DNA of 64,000 nt. It comes from Clostridium_AQ sp900552125 (lineage in GTDB: Bacteria > Bacillota_I > Bacilli_A > Erysipelotrichales > Erysipelotrichaceae). The stretch lies in assembly GCA_037892765.1 (NCBI GenBank), contig JBBKBW010000006.1. One strand, given 5' to 3'. The notes beneath the pieces were generated by a model. The model had not been told where the DNA came from. It made no database searches and saw only the letters and a program-made list of their open reading frames with translations. Positions within the stretch are counted from its first letter, which is position 1. The number at the start of each line of letters is the position of its first letter. The position numbers were made by a program, and so were the translations under genes. Below are positions 41,551 to 50,449 of the stretch, piece by piece.

Positions 41551-44109
41551 TTAATCTTCGCTATGCTTTATGTTTACCACATATTCACCGTTTTCAACAT
41601 TCAGATAAATGTGGTCATCTTTTCCAGCATTGCCCTCAATCATCTTACGCGCAATCAAAGTTTCAATATTACGTTGGATATATCGTTTCATAGGACGTGC
41701 TCCATAAACTGGATCAACTCCCTGTGTCGCAATTGCCTGATATACCTTATCATTAACCTCTAAGGTAATATCTTTATGTGCAAGACGTTCTGCTAACTCA
41801 TTCATGAATTTATGGGCAATCTTACCAAGCATATCTTCATTTAAGGCATTGAAAACTACAATTTCATCAATACGATTAATGAATTCCGGTTTGAAATATT
41901 TCTTAACCTCATTCATATAATTCTCATCACGATGTTCTTTATCAAATGCATACTGACTTCCTAAGTTACTTGTCATAATCAGCAACGTATTCTTAAAGTC
42001 GACCGTAACACCCTTAGAATCTGTAATACGACCATCATCTAAAATCTGCAGCAACACATTGAATACATCTGGATGTGCTTTTTCAACTTCATCAAATAAG
42101 ACTATAGAATATGGATTTCTACGAACGGCCTCGCTTAACTGTCCGCCTTCGTCATAACCTACATATCCCGGAGGAGCACCGATTAAACGAGACACACTAT
42201 GTTTCTCCATATATTCACTCATATCAATACGTACGATATGAGATTCACTATCAAATAACTGTTCTGCCAATGCCTTAGCAACTTCTGTTTTACCAACACC
42301 AGTAGGACCTAAGAATAAGAAGCTTCCGATTGGACGGTTTTCATCTTGAATCTGTGCCTTGCTACGTAAAATTGCATCCGTTACTAATTCTAGCGCATTG
42401 TCTTGCCCAATAACACGTTTTGATAATGCTTCTTTTAAATGAAGAAGTTTCTGACGTTCACTTTCTACTAATCGTGTGACTTCAACACCAGTCCATTTTG
42501 AAACAATTTTCGCAATCATTTCTTCATTTACTGTTTCCTGAATCATCGCATCTTCTTTTTGTTTCTCTGCTTGTTCACGAATCAGTTTTTCTAAATGAGG
42601 AATCGTACCATATTGCAGTTTTGCCGCATCTTCATAACGGGCTTCATTTTGAGCCTGTTCCAAATCAAGACGAGCTTTTTCCAATTTAACTTTCGCATCT
42701 TTACTTTCCTGCAATTCTGCCTTTTCATCTTCCCATTTAGTATACATAGTAGCTTTTTGTGACTGCAATTCAGCTAATTCATCTCGTATATCCGCAAGAC
42801 GTTCTTTAGACTTTTTATCTTCTTCTTTCTTTAAAGCTGTTTCCTCAATCTGCAATTGCATGATTTTTCTTTGCAGTTCATCTAATTCCTGTGGCATGGA
42901 TTCCATTTCCACACGTAAAGTTGCACATGCTTCATCAATTAAGTCAATCGCTTTATCAGGAAGGAATCGATCCGTAATATAACGGTTTGACATTGTTGCG
43001 GCAGCTATAATTGCCTCATCTAAAATTTTTACACCATGATAAGATTCAAAACGATCTTTCAATCCACGTAAAATAGAAATTGTATCTTCTACCGTCGGCT
43101 CTTGTACCGTTACACGTTGAAAACGACGTTCCAAAGCAGCATCCTTTTCAATATACTGACGATATTCATTAAATGTTGTAGCTCCGATACAACGAAGTTC
43201 ACCACGTGCTAACATTGGTTTCAACATATTTCCAGCATCCATGCTTCCTTCTGTTTTACCAGCACCAACTAAGTTATGAATTTCATCAATGAAAAGAATA
43301 ATATTACCTTCCGCCTGTTTTACTTCTTCAAGAATTGATTTCAGACGTTCTTCAAACTCACCACGATATTTAGCCCCAGCAATCAAAGAACCCATATCTA
43401 ATTCAATTAATTTCTTATCTTTTAAAGATTGTGGAACATCGCCCTTCATAATACGCCATGCAATTCCTTCCACAACGGCTGTCTTACCAACACCAGGCTC
43501 ACCAATCAGCACTGGATTGTTTTTCGTTTTACGAGAAAGAATCTGAATTACTCGACGAATCTCATCATCACGTCCGATAATAGGATCGATTTTCCCATTT
43601 TTTACATCCTCTACTAAATCACGACCATATTTACTTAACGCTTCTAAATTTGTTTCCGCATTAGGTGAATCCATCGTTTTACCCCCTCGACGCTTCAATT
43701 CCTCATCTTTACAGACATCTTCCTTCAAATTGAATTCCTTTACCAATTTTTTAGAGATATAAGAACGATTAAACATCAACGCAATCCATACACTTGCTAC
43801 ACTTAAATAGGTTTCCTGTACACTTGTGCTCCATTGTTCAGCTTTTGAAAAAGCATTAGCTACTTCATTAGAAAACTGAGGATTCGCATTTGATGTAGTC
43901 GCAACACGTTTCATTTCCTCATCAATTATTGATAAAGCTCTTGTTTTATCTAAATTCAAACGTTTAAACAAACCATCCAGCACATCATTCTCATAAATTG
44001 CCTTCAACATGTGAATGGTGTCAACATTAGCATGACGATAGTTCTTACAGATTTCTACTGCATGCATAATGACTTCTTGTAATTTTTCACTAATTTTATC
44101 AAAGTTCAT
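41551..44109 (-). CDS. clpB: ATP-dependent disaggregase ClpB
   Basis: An 852-aa AAA+ chaperone that with DnaK/DnaJ/GrpE rescues aggregated proteins. It has an N domain (1-145), AAA-1 with Walker A 'GEPGVGKTA' and Walker B 'ILFIDEIH', and a coiled-coil middle domain (about 395-510). AAA-2 has Walker A 'GPTGVGKTE' and 'VLFDEVEKAH'. The middle domain and lack of a ClpP-binding loop separate it from ClpC/ClpA. Two CIRCE elements flank its promoter, so HrcA control is indicated. Confidence 0.95.
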   Translation of the reverse strand: MNFDKISEKLQEVIMHAVEICKNYRHANVDTIHMLKAIYENDVLDGLFKRLNLDKTRALSIIDEEMKRVATTSNANPQFSNEVANAFSKAEQWSTSVQETYLSVASVWIALMFNRSYISKKLVKEFNLKEDVCKDEELKRRGGKTMDSPNAETNLEALSKYGRDLVEDVKNGKIDPIIGRDDEIRRVIQILSRKTKNNPVLIGEPGVGKTAVVEGIAWRIMKGDVPQSLKDKKLIELDMGSLIAGAKYRGEFEERLKSILEEVKQAEGNIILFIDEIHNLVGAGKTEGSMDAGNMLKPMLARGELRCIGATTFNEYRQYIEKDAALERRFQRVTVQEPTVEDTISILRGLKDRFESYHGVKILDEAIIAAATMSNRYITDRFLPDKAIDLIDEACATLRVEMESMPQELDELQRKIMQLQIEETALKKEEDKKSKERLADIRDELAELQSQKATMYTKWEDEKAELQESKDAKVKLEKARLDLEQAQNEARYEDAAKLQYGTIPHLEKLIREQAEKQKEDAMIQETVNEEMIAKIVSKWTGVEVTRLVESERQKLLHLKEALSKRVIGQDNALELVTDAILRSKAQIQDENRPIGSFLFLGPTGVGKTEVAKALAEQLFDSESHIVRIDMSEYMEKHSVSRLIGAPPGYVGYDEGGQLSEAVRRNPYSIVLFDEVEKAHPDVFNVLLQILDDGRITDSKGVTVDFKNTLLIMTSNLGSQYAFDKEHRDENYMNEVKKYFKPEFINRIDEIVVFNALNEDMLGKIAHKFMNELAERLAHKDITLEVNDKVYQAIATQGVDPVYGARPMKRYIQRNIETLIARKMIEGNAGKDDHIYLNVENGEYVVNIKHSED

Positions 44110-44125
44110 ACGATCACGCTCCTTT

Positions 44126-44152
44126 TTAGCACTCTCACTCTTTGATTGCTAA
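44126..44152. promoter_or_regulatory. CIRCE element 1 at clpB
   Basis: TTAGCACTC (44126-44134), nine bases, GATTGCTAA (44144-44152). This differs from the CIRCE consensus TTAGCACTC-N9-GAGTGCTAA at one position. It lies between the -10 box and the clpB start. Confidence 0.92.
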
Positions 44153-44156
44153 TGAT

Positions 44157-44184
44157 ATTATAACACAACATTTAGCACTGTCAA
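44157..44184 (-). promoter_or_regulatory. clpB promoter
   Basis: On the minus strand TTGACA (44184-44179) and TATAAT (44162-44157) are 16 bases apart. The -35 box overlaps CIRCE element 2 and the start region overlaps element 1. The core TTGACAGTGCTAAA is the same as in the hrcA promoter. Confidence 0.85.
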
Positions 44185-44198
44185 GGTCTGAGTGCTAA
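44172..44198. promoter_or_regulatory. CIRCE element 2 at clpB
   Basis: TTAGCACTG (44172-44180), nine bases, GAGTGCTAA (44190-44198), one change from consensus. It covers the -35 box of clpB and lies about 65 bases before the divergent gene at 44264, so it might also affect that gene. Confidence 0.92.
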
Positions 44199-44263
44199 AA
44201 AATTTTATTTTATTTTCTTTTGGTTTTTTTGTTATAATAAATATGAAAAATGCGAGGTATCCT

Positions 44264-44692
44264 ATGACAAATTATGAAAATTATGAACTTAAATGTAAAA
44301 TTATCACAGAAAACAACAACCACTACATTCAACAATTCAAAGAATACCTGACTTTACAGGGATTATCAAAAAAAACAATCTGCAGACATTGTAATAATGT
44401 CGAGTTCTATTTAAATACCTTTTCCTTACGAGAAGATGCAAATGATTACAACTTTGGTTGCACTAGCTATGCTTTAAATGATTTCTTCGGTTATTTCTTC
44501 ATCAGAAAATGCATGTGGTCAACACCAAACACCATAAAAAGCACCGCCGCAAGCTTTAAGAAATTTTATGCCTTTATGTTGAGCAAAAAATATATTACCA
44601 AGGAACAGTATGAAGAACTCACTAGTACTATAAAAGACAATATGTTTTTTTGGCAAGAAGAATGCGAAGACTTCAATAATCCAGTATACTAA
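44264..44692 (+). CDS. Stand-alone integrase SAM-like (core-binding) domain protein
   Basis: A 142-aa protein. 'QQFKEYLTLQGLSKKTICRHCNNVEFYLNTF' (about residues 22-52) and 'TIKSTAASFKKFYAFMLSKKYIT' (about 88-110) match the N-terminal helical core-binding domain of tyrosine recombinases. No catalytic domain (R-H-R-Y) follows; the gene ends at a stop and a terminator. It could be a DNA-binding protein in its own right, since small SAM-like-only proteins recur in Firmicutes, rather than a broken integrase. The start at 44264 follows GAGG; TATAAT (44233-44238) is upstream. Function unknown. Confidence 0.65.
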   Translation: MTNYENYELKCKIITENNNHYIQQFKEYLTLQGLSKKTICRHCNNVEFYLNTFSLREDANDYNFGCTSYALNDFFGYFFIRKCMWSTPNTIKSTAASFKKFYAFMLSKKYITKEQYEELTSTIKDNMFFWQEECEDFNNPVY

Positions 44693-44708
44693 ATACAATA
44701 TAACAGCC

Positions 44709-44733
44709 ATCACTCTATGAAGAGTGATTTTTT
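44709..44733 (+). terminator. Terminator after the SAM-like domain gene
   Basis: ATCACTCT (44709-44716) pairs exactly with AGAGTGAT (44721-44728), followed by TTTTT. Confidence 0.8.
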
Positions 44734-45112
44734 CATACATACATTTACGCTTTTTTGTCAATTTTAAACTATGCTATAAAAAAGATAGGAATTACAATCT
44801 ATTAAATGGTTCCTATCTTTAATTATATTTCATTAATTCTAGTAACTGCATTTATCTGTTTATTTTCATGATTCCAAAACACAATATCTTCTTCAATTAT
44901 TCTATAACACAAATAATTTCAAAGGGATCAATTTCAAAAGGAATTAAATTCCTATCTTCTATTGAAAATAGTGCGTAATAACATAATTTCACCCACAATA
45001 ACTTTATTACTCGAATGCATTATATAGCAATAAATTATAGATATAAAAATTACTAAACATTAAGCTAATAAAACACAACAGCTAATCCTAGCAATTGAAT
45101 ATAAAAGATATA
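44734..45112. other. Non-coding stretch with one perfect hairpin
   Basis: No gene seen. AAAGATAGGAA (44781-44791) and TTCCTATCTTT (44810-44820) form an exact 11-bp stem with an 18-base loop. On the minus strand a T-run follows, so it may end leftward transcription. The remaining bases are AT-rich with nothing recognised. Confidence 0.5.
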
Positions 45113-46025
45113 TTAATTAGTTGAATACAAAATAGATTCATCCGTTTCACCATTTTTCATCTTTGTTATTCGAGCTGATAAAGCTGTAGTTAAATCTTCT
45201 CTCTTTAAATTCTCAAAAGACTCCCAATTTCCATTACGTGATTCAAAAGTTATATTATATATTTCTAATTGAAACCTAATTTATCAAAATATTCCTGTAT
45301 TAGTTTTGCTTCTTCAATTGCGGTATCTATAGATGTAGTATCATCTACATGCAACCCAAATGTTAAAGGAACTTCTTTAAATAAGGACTTATCATAATCT
45401 ATATTATTTTCATAATGGTTAATTAAATATTCTTTGGTTTGTGTAGTTAGTAATCCTCCAATTGCCACTCTATGTCCATTTGGCAACATTTTTTTAGTTA
45501 GAATTTCCAATTCTTTTTGAAATGAAGTAGTTAAACGAAACGTCATATTCTCGCCGTTTGATATATCTTCATAATTATCTTCGACCTTATGAAATGGTTC
45601 CCATACTATCTTAAAATTATCGTCTTCTCCTTCTCCAGTCAAACTCATCCCATAAAACTCTGAACTTAAATCACTATCTTCATGATAAGTTATAGTTGAT
45701 ACCGTATAATCATTTGCATTTTCAATTTTATGTAAATGATGATACATAAGAGCTCTTGCTAATATTCCTTGTATTTGAAAGAACAGAAGCAGTAAAATCA
45801 AAACGAAGACAAAGAAGAAACATACTAAAAAATGACGGTTTCTTTTTATTTTTTTCAAAACATCAAATTTTTTCTCTACAGCATCTGTTTCATTACGTTT
45901 CATATTAACATATAGATATTGGCAATGCTGACAAGTATTTCAATTAGCTTTTTACTTTCATCACTACATGATCCATCAATATACTTTGGTAATAAATCTT
46001 CAATAATACTACAGTTGATTTCCAT
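45113..46025 (-). pseudogene. Anti-sigma factor-like gene (zf-HC2 plus sigma-regulator domain), frameshifted twice
   Basis: From ATG 46025 (after AGAGG) the first frame reads a zinc-finger anti-sigma N-terminus 'CSIIEDLLPKYIDGSCSDESKKLIE', then goes out of frame. A second frame resumes with 'NTCQHCQYLYVN', the Cys-x2-Cys half, and runs through a basic juxtamembrane stretch. One membrane segment and an extracytoplasmic domain (212 aa) follow, to a stop at 45265. A third frame continues 'LEIYNITFESRNGNWESF' to a stop at 45113. No ECF sigma gene adjoins it. Rejoined, the product would be about 305 aa. Confidence 0.72.
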
Positions 46026-46050
46026 TATCATATCCTCTTTTTCATTAGTT

Positions 46051-46512
46051 TTAGAAAACAATTACAAAATAATATCCTATATTCATTTCTTCATTATAAA
46101 CAAGTAGTTCATCTTTCATTCCATCTTCTCTTTCTTCAAGATAAAGATATTCTGTATTTTTATCATTTTCTAATTCAGAAAAATCTTCTAGAAAAGCTTC
46201 TTTATCAAAATCTGGGTAGTCGTTAGCCTCTACTTCCGTATCTAGCATTGATAGAAAACTATGATCTAGTAATTCAAAGAAATTATCATCAATTGGCTGA
46301 AAAGATTCCAAGGATTGCGGTTCATCTAATGATATTAAATAAATGTTAAATTCATCGTTTCCAAACCCTTGTGCACTTTCAAATAATAGAATTTCTGAAA
46401 AATCTGTATTTATAATTTCTGCTATTCTATCATTATATTTATATGAATCATCACAGCCAGTGAAAAACAGCATCAAAAACATCAACAAACATATTTTCAT
46501 AATTTTTTTCAC
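46051..46512 (-). CDS. Small lipoprotein of unknown function
   Basis: A secreted, lipid-anchored protein of about 153 aa. A signal peptide 'MKKIMKICLLMFLMLFFTGC' ends in the lipobox LFFTGC, so the mature protein would start at Cys20 or so. The rest is acidic (many Asp/Glu) with no family I recognise. GTG 46512, eight bases after GGAGG, gives a classic KK-type signal, so I prefer it to the ATG at 46527 that overlaps the site. It precedes the broken anti-sigma gene; whether they are linked is unclear. Confidence 0.7.
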   Translation of the reverse strand: MKKIMKICLLMFLMLFFTGCDDSYKYNDRIAEIINTDFSEILLFESAQGFGNDEFNIYLISLDEPQSLESFQPIDDNFFELLDHSFLSMLDTEVEANDYPDFDKEAFLEDFSELENDKNTEYLYLEEREDGMKDELLVYNEEMNIGYYFVIVF

Positions 46513-46658
46513 TATAATTGCCTCCATGCCATCTCTTTAATCCTCTATATAAAGTATAGCATCGAATACCTTTAACATCCCTTACAATATAATTACGGTT
46601 TTTTTAATAAAATTTAACTTTTTTGTTTAATAATGAATCAATCATAGTAATTAGATAC

Positions 46659-46696
46659 AAAAAAACATATTAACTTACATTGTATAAGCTAATATG
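46659..46696 (-). terminator. Terminator after the LURP-one gene
   Basis: CATATTAACTT (46666-46676) pairs with AAGCTAATATG (46686-46696) with one wobble; a T-run (46659-46665 complement) follows on the minus strand. Confidence 0.75.
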
Positions 46697-46706
46697 AATT
46701 TCTCTT

Positions 46707-47183
46707 TTATGCATTATTGTTTGAACATTTTTCCGCATCAATGGCAAGAACTAACATTAAAGCGCAAAGGTAGTCTTTAGGATTTTTAACATCAATTACG
46801 TATGTGTCCGTCCAATTAAATAATTGTTTTGATATTGTCGCAATTTCATATCCAGAAGAATCTAAAATTCTATAATCCCATTCCCATATGTTTCCTTCTA
46901 CATGCCATCCATTGTATTCAATATTATATTTAGGTTTAAAGAAACTTAGTTCTTTACTGATACACCCCATATAAGTATCTCCAAAATATAATTCGAATTT
47001 AGGAAGAAACGTCAATACTCTTTCTTTCACAGTCCCTACTTCATATCCATGGGCATCATATATTTTTAGACAATGTCCCCATGATAATTGTCCCTTTACT
47101 GTATAAATTGTTTCTCCTGCCTCATTATATATATCATAACTGTCGAACCATGAAAAAAATCGTTGTTTAAATAAAAGTTTCAT
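46707..47183 (-). CDS. LURP-one-related/scramblase-like family protein (YxjI)
   Basis: A 158-aa beta-barrel-like tubby-fold protein. 'KLLFKQRFFSWFDSYDIYNEAGETIYTVKGQLSWGHCLKIYDAHGYEVGTVKE' (about 2-55) and the repeat 'WDYRILDSSGYEIATISKQLFNWTDTYVIDV' (about 100-132) fit the LURP-one/DUF567 pattern. No function is assigned in bacteria. The start at 47183 follows GAGGATAGAG; a GTG 12 bases upstream overlaps that site. It begins 13 bases after the DJ-1-like gene, so co-transcription is likely. Confidence 0.85.
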   Translation of the reverse strand: MKLLFKQRFFSWFDSYDIYNEAGETIYTVKGQLSWGHCLKIYDAHGYEVGTVKERVLTFLPKFELYFGDTYMGCISKELSFFKPKYNIEYNGWHVEGNIWEWDYRILDSSGYEIATISKQLFNWTDTYVIDVKNPKDYLCALMLVLAIDAEKCSNNNA

Positions 47184-47195
47184 CTCTATCCTCAC

Positions 47196-47804
47196 TTATC
47201 TTTTTGCTAAACCAAATGTTCCATAAGGAAAATCAATTCCTAAAACTTTAGAAATTTCACAAGCCCATTCTCGATAATGCCAAGCATTTGCGGTAATAAT
47301 ATGATCAGAAATCACAACATCTAATCCTTCATGCTGATCAATTTCATTTACATCAATCATATTCTTCAATTGTTCAGCTGTAAAACTAATGGTTGTACAA
47401 CCGCCATTTTCCATAAAATTTTCTTTAGTAACTGATGAGACAAATGGTCTATCTTTCATAATGCCTGCACTCATCAAAATCATCGGCGCAACAGAAATAG
47501 CCGCAATCCATTTCTTTTGAGCATCAAAATCTCTAATTAAGTTTAATAAATCTTCATCTGTTATAATCCAATCAGCACTATCATCTTCTGCACCGATACC
47601 TGTTAAAATCAAAATATCGTAATCCTCTACTTTCGCGTCTTTCCATGTTTTCTCAGGAATAGCCAGCATACCTTCTTCACAACGTACCGGTTCAGTTGTT
47701 TTTGACATAAAATCAACTTTTATATTCGCAAAATGCATAGTTTCTAGTATAGCGCTAATTTCAAAATTACAAAACCAGTCATAAATACATACAGCAGCTC
47801 GCAT
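47196..47804 (-). CDS. DJ-1/PfpI family protein with Ser at the nucleophile position
   Basis: A 202-aa protein of the DJ-1/ThiJ/PfpI superfamily. 'AAVCIYDWFCNFEISAILETMHFA' opens it, and 'EDYDILILTGIGAEDD' gives the strand before the elbow. The elbow reads 'IAAISVAPMILMSAGIM', where relatives have 'ICxAP' with the reactive Cys. Here TCT encodes Ser104 (codon 47495-47493). 'GLDVVISDHIITAN' occurs late. GGAGG six bases before 47804 sets the start. The Ser implies loss of the usual chemistry or a hydrolase-like change. Confidence 0.85.
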   Translation of the reverse strand: MRAAVCIYDWFCNFEISAILETMHFANIKVDFMSKTTEPVRCEEGMLAIPEKTWKDAKVEDYDILILTGIGAEDDSADWIITDEDLLNLIRDFDAQKKWIAAISVAPMILMSAGIMKDRPFVSSVTKENFMENGGCTTISFTAEQLKNMIDVNEIDQHEGLDVVISDHIITANAWHYREWACEISKVLGIDFPYGTFGLAKR

Positions 47805-47819
47805 ATGCATCCTCCTCTT

Positions 47820-48461
47820 TTATTTTACGTATTTTTTCACCTCGTCCATAGAATGGATTTTTGCATAAGCTTTACTTTGGTCAATACCAAATTGCTCATC
47901 CGCATAAGCGATAACACGCATGCCTGCTGCATTTCCTGCCGCAATACCATACGTACTATCTTCCACCGCAACACATTCTGATGGATCAACACCTAACTTC
48001 TTTGCGGCTGTTAAATAGATTTCTGGATTGGGTTTACTTTCTTCAAACATCTCACCACTTAATAACACATCAAAATAATCCTGCAAGCCACAAACATTGA
48101 CCATTTCTTCTATCTGATATAACCAAGAACTTGAAGCAATTGCAGTTTTATAACCTTCTTTTTTCAGCCAGCAAAGAATTTCCTTTACCCCCGGATTTAA
48201 TACCTCATCGTAACGAAATGGATGTTCTTCTACATACTTATCTAGTTTTTCTGTAAACTCTTCAATTGACCAGTCTACCTGCATTTTTTCTATACATTTA
48301 TGATACGTATATTCATAAGAGCTACCTACTAATGCATGAAAAAAAGCATCATCAGCATCTGCCCCATAACAATGAAAAAATCCAAGTAATTGTTCCAAAT
48401 ACTTTGGTTCACTGTTTACCAACACCCCATCCATATCAAATACAACTGCTCTAATCATCAT
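47820..48461 (-). CDS. HAD-superfamily hydrolase (beta-phosphoglucomutase-like)
   Basis: A 213-aa phosphatase or phosphomutase. Motif I 'VFDMDGVLVNSEP' (residues 7-19) has both Asp. The cap follows (about 20-85). Motif II 'AIASSSW' has Ser. 'ESKPNPEIYLTAAKKLGV' holds the motif III Lys. Motif IV is 'CVAVEDSTYGIAAG'. This is the subclass IA PGM-like group, whose substrates vary (sugar phosphates). It overlaps the methyltransferase gene by 11 bases. Confidence 0.9.
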   Translation of the reverse strand: MMIRAVVFDMDGVLVNSEPKYLEQLLGFFHCYGADADDAFFHALVGSSYEYTYHKCIEKMQVDWSIEEFTEKLDKYVEEHPFRYDEVLNPGVKEILCWLKKEGYKTAIASSSWLYQIEEMVNVCGLQDYFDVLLSGEMFEESKPNPEIYLTAAKKLGVDPSECVAVEDSTYGIAAGNAAGMRVIAYADEQFGIDQSKAYAKIHSMDEVKKYVK

Positions 48462-49011
48462 TCATCACCTTTTCCTTTTGAATTATAATAATGTATGGAC
48501 TTTTAACCTTGTTATGCATTTGAATACAACATACACTAAAAAATTTACTGCTTAGTGTCTGACTCCAGTTATATAATGCATCACTTTCTATTTTACCCGC
48601 AACATGTCCTGGATACATTACTAACACTAGGATACCATGTCTTTTCAATAAGCTCAATGCTTTCTGTACCGCTTTCAAAGAAGATTCAACATTTGTTGTA
48701 ATCCGTTCATCTCCATGTGGTAGAAAACCAAAATTAAAGACACCCGCATCTATTTTTTCTTTTATATAATGATCGCAATTCTCATGTGAATCCAGTATCA
48801 AATTTACTTTATCCAAAAGTTCTGCTTTCTCTAAACGTACTTTTGTTTGTTCATATGCAGATGCTTGAATATCAAAGGCATAAACATACTTAGCATGATT
48901 TGCTAGAAACTCAGTATCATACCCCTGTCCCATCGTAAAATCAGCCACTACACTATCATTTGAGATATGCATAGATATAATATCATGTACAATTTCAACT
49001 ATTTTTTTCAT
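48451..49011 (-). CDS. Class I SAM-dependent methyltransferase (YtqB/MnmM-type)
   Basis: A 186-aa methyltransferase. SAM-binding motif I is 'VADFTMGQGYDTEFLA' (near 25-40) and motif II 'VYAFDIQ'. The family motif 'FNFGFLPHGDERITT' is near 98-112. These agree with the rRNA-methylase-like family that includes Bacillus YtqB, reported as MnmM, the tRNA mnm5U methyltransferase. GGAGG just before 49011 sets the start. It is divergent from cca, whose start is 54 bases away, so two RNA-modifying genes share a promoter region. Confidence 0.82.
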   Translation of the reverse strand: MKKIVEIVHDIISMHISNDSVVADFTMGQGYDTEFLANHAKYVYAFDIQASAYEQTKVRLEKAELLDKVNLILDSHENCDHYIKEKIDAGVFNFGFLPHGDERITTNVESSLKAVQKALSLLKRHGILVLVMYPGHVAGKIESDALYNWSQTLSSKFFSVCCIQMHNKVKSPYIIIIQKEKVMNDD

Positions 49012-49064
49012 TTTTCCTCCAATTCTGCGTAGTTCCATTATATAATAGCCTAAAGGAGAAAGCT

Positions 49065-50312
49065 ATGAAAAAAATACATGACCCTATTGTTTTAGAAATA
49101 TTAGAATTATTTTCTACCATCCATGAAAGTGCATGGCTAGTGGGAGGCTGTGTTCGTGATATGATTCTTGAAAAAGAAATCCATGATATTGATATTACCA
49201 CAAGTGCTGAACCAGAAGTAACTATGCACCTATTTCAGCAGCATTCCTATAAAGTCATACCTACTGGATTAAAGCATGGTACAGTCACGGTTATGAAAAA
49301 TAATTTTTCTGTTGAGATCACAACATATCGTACAGAACAATCCTATATAGCTCATCGAGCCCCTGAAAGTGTCTCTTTCACAAAGAGTCTGACTGAGGAT
49401 TTAAAACGAAGAGATTTTACTATGAATGCAATTGCTTGGCATCCCATCCATGGCTTTCAAGATCCTTTTCATGGGCAAGAAGATATTAAAAACAAATATA
49501 TTCGCTGTGTAGGTAATGCAGATGAGCGTTTACAGGAAGATGCACTTCGTATCTTACGTGCTATTCGTTTTCACTGTACTCTGCACTTTAGTCTAGATTC
49601 TTCTCTATATAAAGCTATCAAAAATAATGCTCACCTTCTTTCTTATATTTCAAAAGAAAGAATACAGAGTGAATTTAACCGTATCCTACTTCAGGATTAT
49701 CCTGATACTTTACTATTTTTAATCCAAATGAATGTGATGCAGCATATTTGGACAAATTACTTATCAGACATTCAACCAGCAGATATAAATAAAATTAATC
49801 AGATAGTAAATCATACTAACTCCTATCCACTAGAAAGCAAATTAGCTATTCTGCTTCATACTTTTCCTGAATCAAAGGCAGAAGTGTATTTAAAAGAATT
49901 AAAGTATGATAAGAAAACTATCAGAAAGACATTGATGAGAATACGATACTTATCTTTCTCAATCTCAAAGGATACGGCTGTTTTACGCCTTTTTGCCTCT
50001 TTCTTTCATAATGATATGGAAGAAATACTTTCCTGTATATCCATCATACTTGCGTTTAGACAGGCAGCTTCAAGAAATATTGATGATATTCTTGCGTGTA
50101 AAGAAGAATTGCTAAGAATGTATGAGAATAAAGAATTTATTTCTATGCAGGATCTTGTCTTTAACGGCAATGATTTGCGACAGATGTTCCATTTAGAAGG
50201 ATCTGCCATTGGAGAAATGTTAAATAAACTATATCTCTATGTATTAGAAAATCCTACCCGAAATACCATAGAACAATTATCTGCCTTTATTGAAGATGAG
50301 CTAAAAAAATGA
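49065..50312 (+). CDS. cca: CCA tRNA nucleotidyltransferase
   Basis: A 415-aa class II enzyme adding CCA to tRNA 3' ends. 'AWLVGGCVRDMILEKEIHDIDITTSAEP' (about 24-50) has the GG and DxD motifs. 'RRDFTMNAIAW' (near 109-119), 'DALRILRAIRF' (near 160-170) and 'ISKERIQSEFNRILL' follow. The C-terminal half is helical. An AAAGGAG site precedes the ATG. It is not obviously in an operon; a separate promoter lies after it. Confidence 0.93.
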   Translation: MKKIHDPIVLEILELFSTIHESAWLVGGCVRDMILEKEIHDIDITTSAEPEVTMHLFQQHSYKVIPTGLKHGTVTVMKNNFSVEITTYRTEQSYIAHRAPESVSFTKSLTEDLKRRDFTMNAIAWHPIHGFQDPFHGQEDIKNKYIRCVGNADERLQEDALRILRAIRFHCTLHFSLDSSLYKAIKNNAHLLSYISKERIQSEFNRILLQDYPDTLLFLIQMNVMQHIWTNYLSDIQPADINKINQIVNHTNSYPLESKLAILLHTFPESKAEVYLKELKYDKKTIRKTLMRIRYLSFSISKDTAVLRLFASFFHNDMEEILSCISIILAFRQAASRNIDDILACKEELLRMYENKEFISMQDLVFNGNDLRQMFHLEGSAIGEMLNKLYLYVLENPTRNTIEQLSAFIEDELKK

Positions 50313-50330
50313 TTTATACAATCTATTTAT

Positions 50331-50358
50331 TTTCAAATGCTGATTTATCGTATATAAT
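50331..50358 (+). promoter_or_regulatory. Probable promoter of the structured-leader operon
   Basis: TTTCAA (50331-50336) and TATAAT (50353-50358) are 16 bases apart, about 28 bases before the leader ORF. Confidence 0.5.
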
Positions 50359-50385
50359 TAAGAAAAGAAAGCAGAGGTGGTTACG

Positions 50386-50445
50386 ATGAAAAATTTATTA
50401 AAATCTTTCAAACAGTCGCTTAATCACCTAAAAATCACTTACTGA
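50386..50445 (+). CDS. 19-codon leader ORF
   Basis: ATG 50386 follows GAGGTGG at a good distance and encodes MKNLLKSFKQSLNHLKITY then TGA. It ends five bases before a 9-bp inverted-repeat arm and lies wholly upstream of the acyltransferase gene. A basic, lysine-rich peptide. A ribosome at its stop would cover the first arm of the outer stem, so it could act as a leader peptide, or it may simply be a small protein. No homologue is known to me. Confidence 0.45.
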   Translation: MKNLLKSFKQSLNHLKITY

Positions 50446-50449
50446 TAAA

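Noticed and set aside
44264..44692. Prophage or integron integrase
   Set aside because: Only the core-binding domain is present, with no catalytic R-H-R-Y region, no attachment-site repeats and no phage genes nearby.
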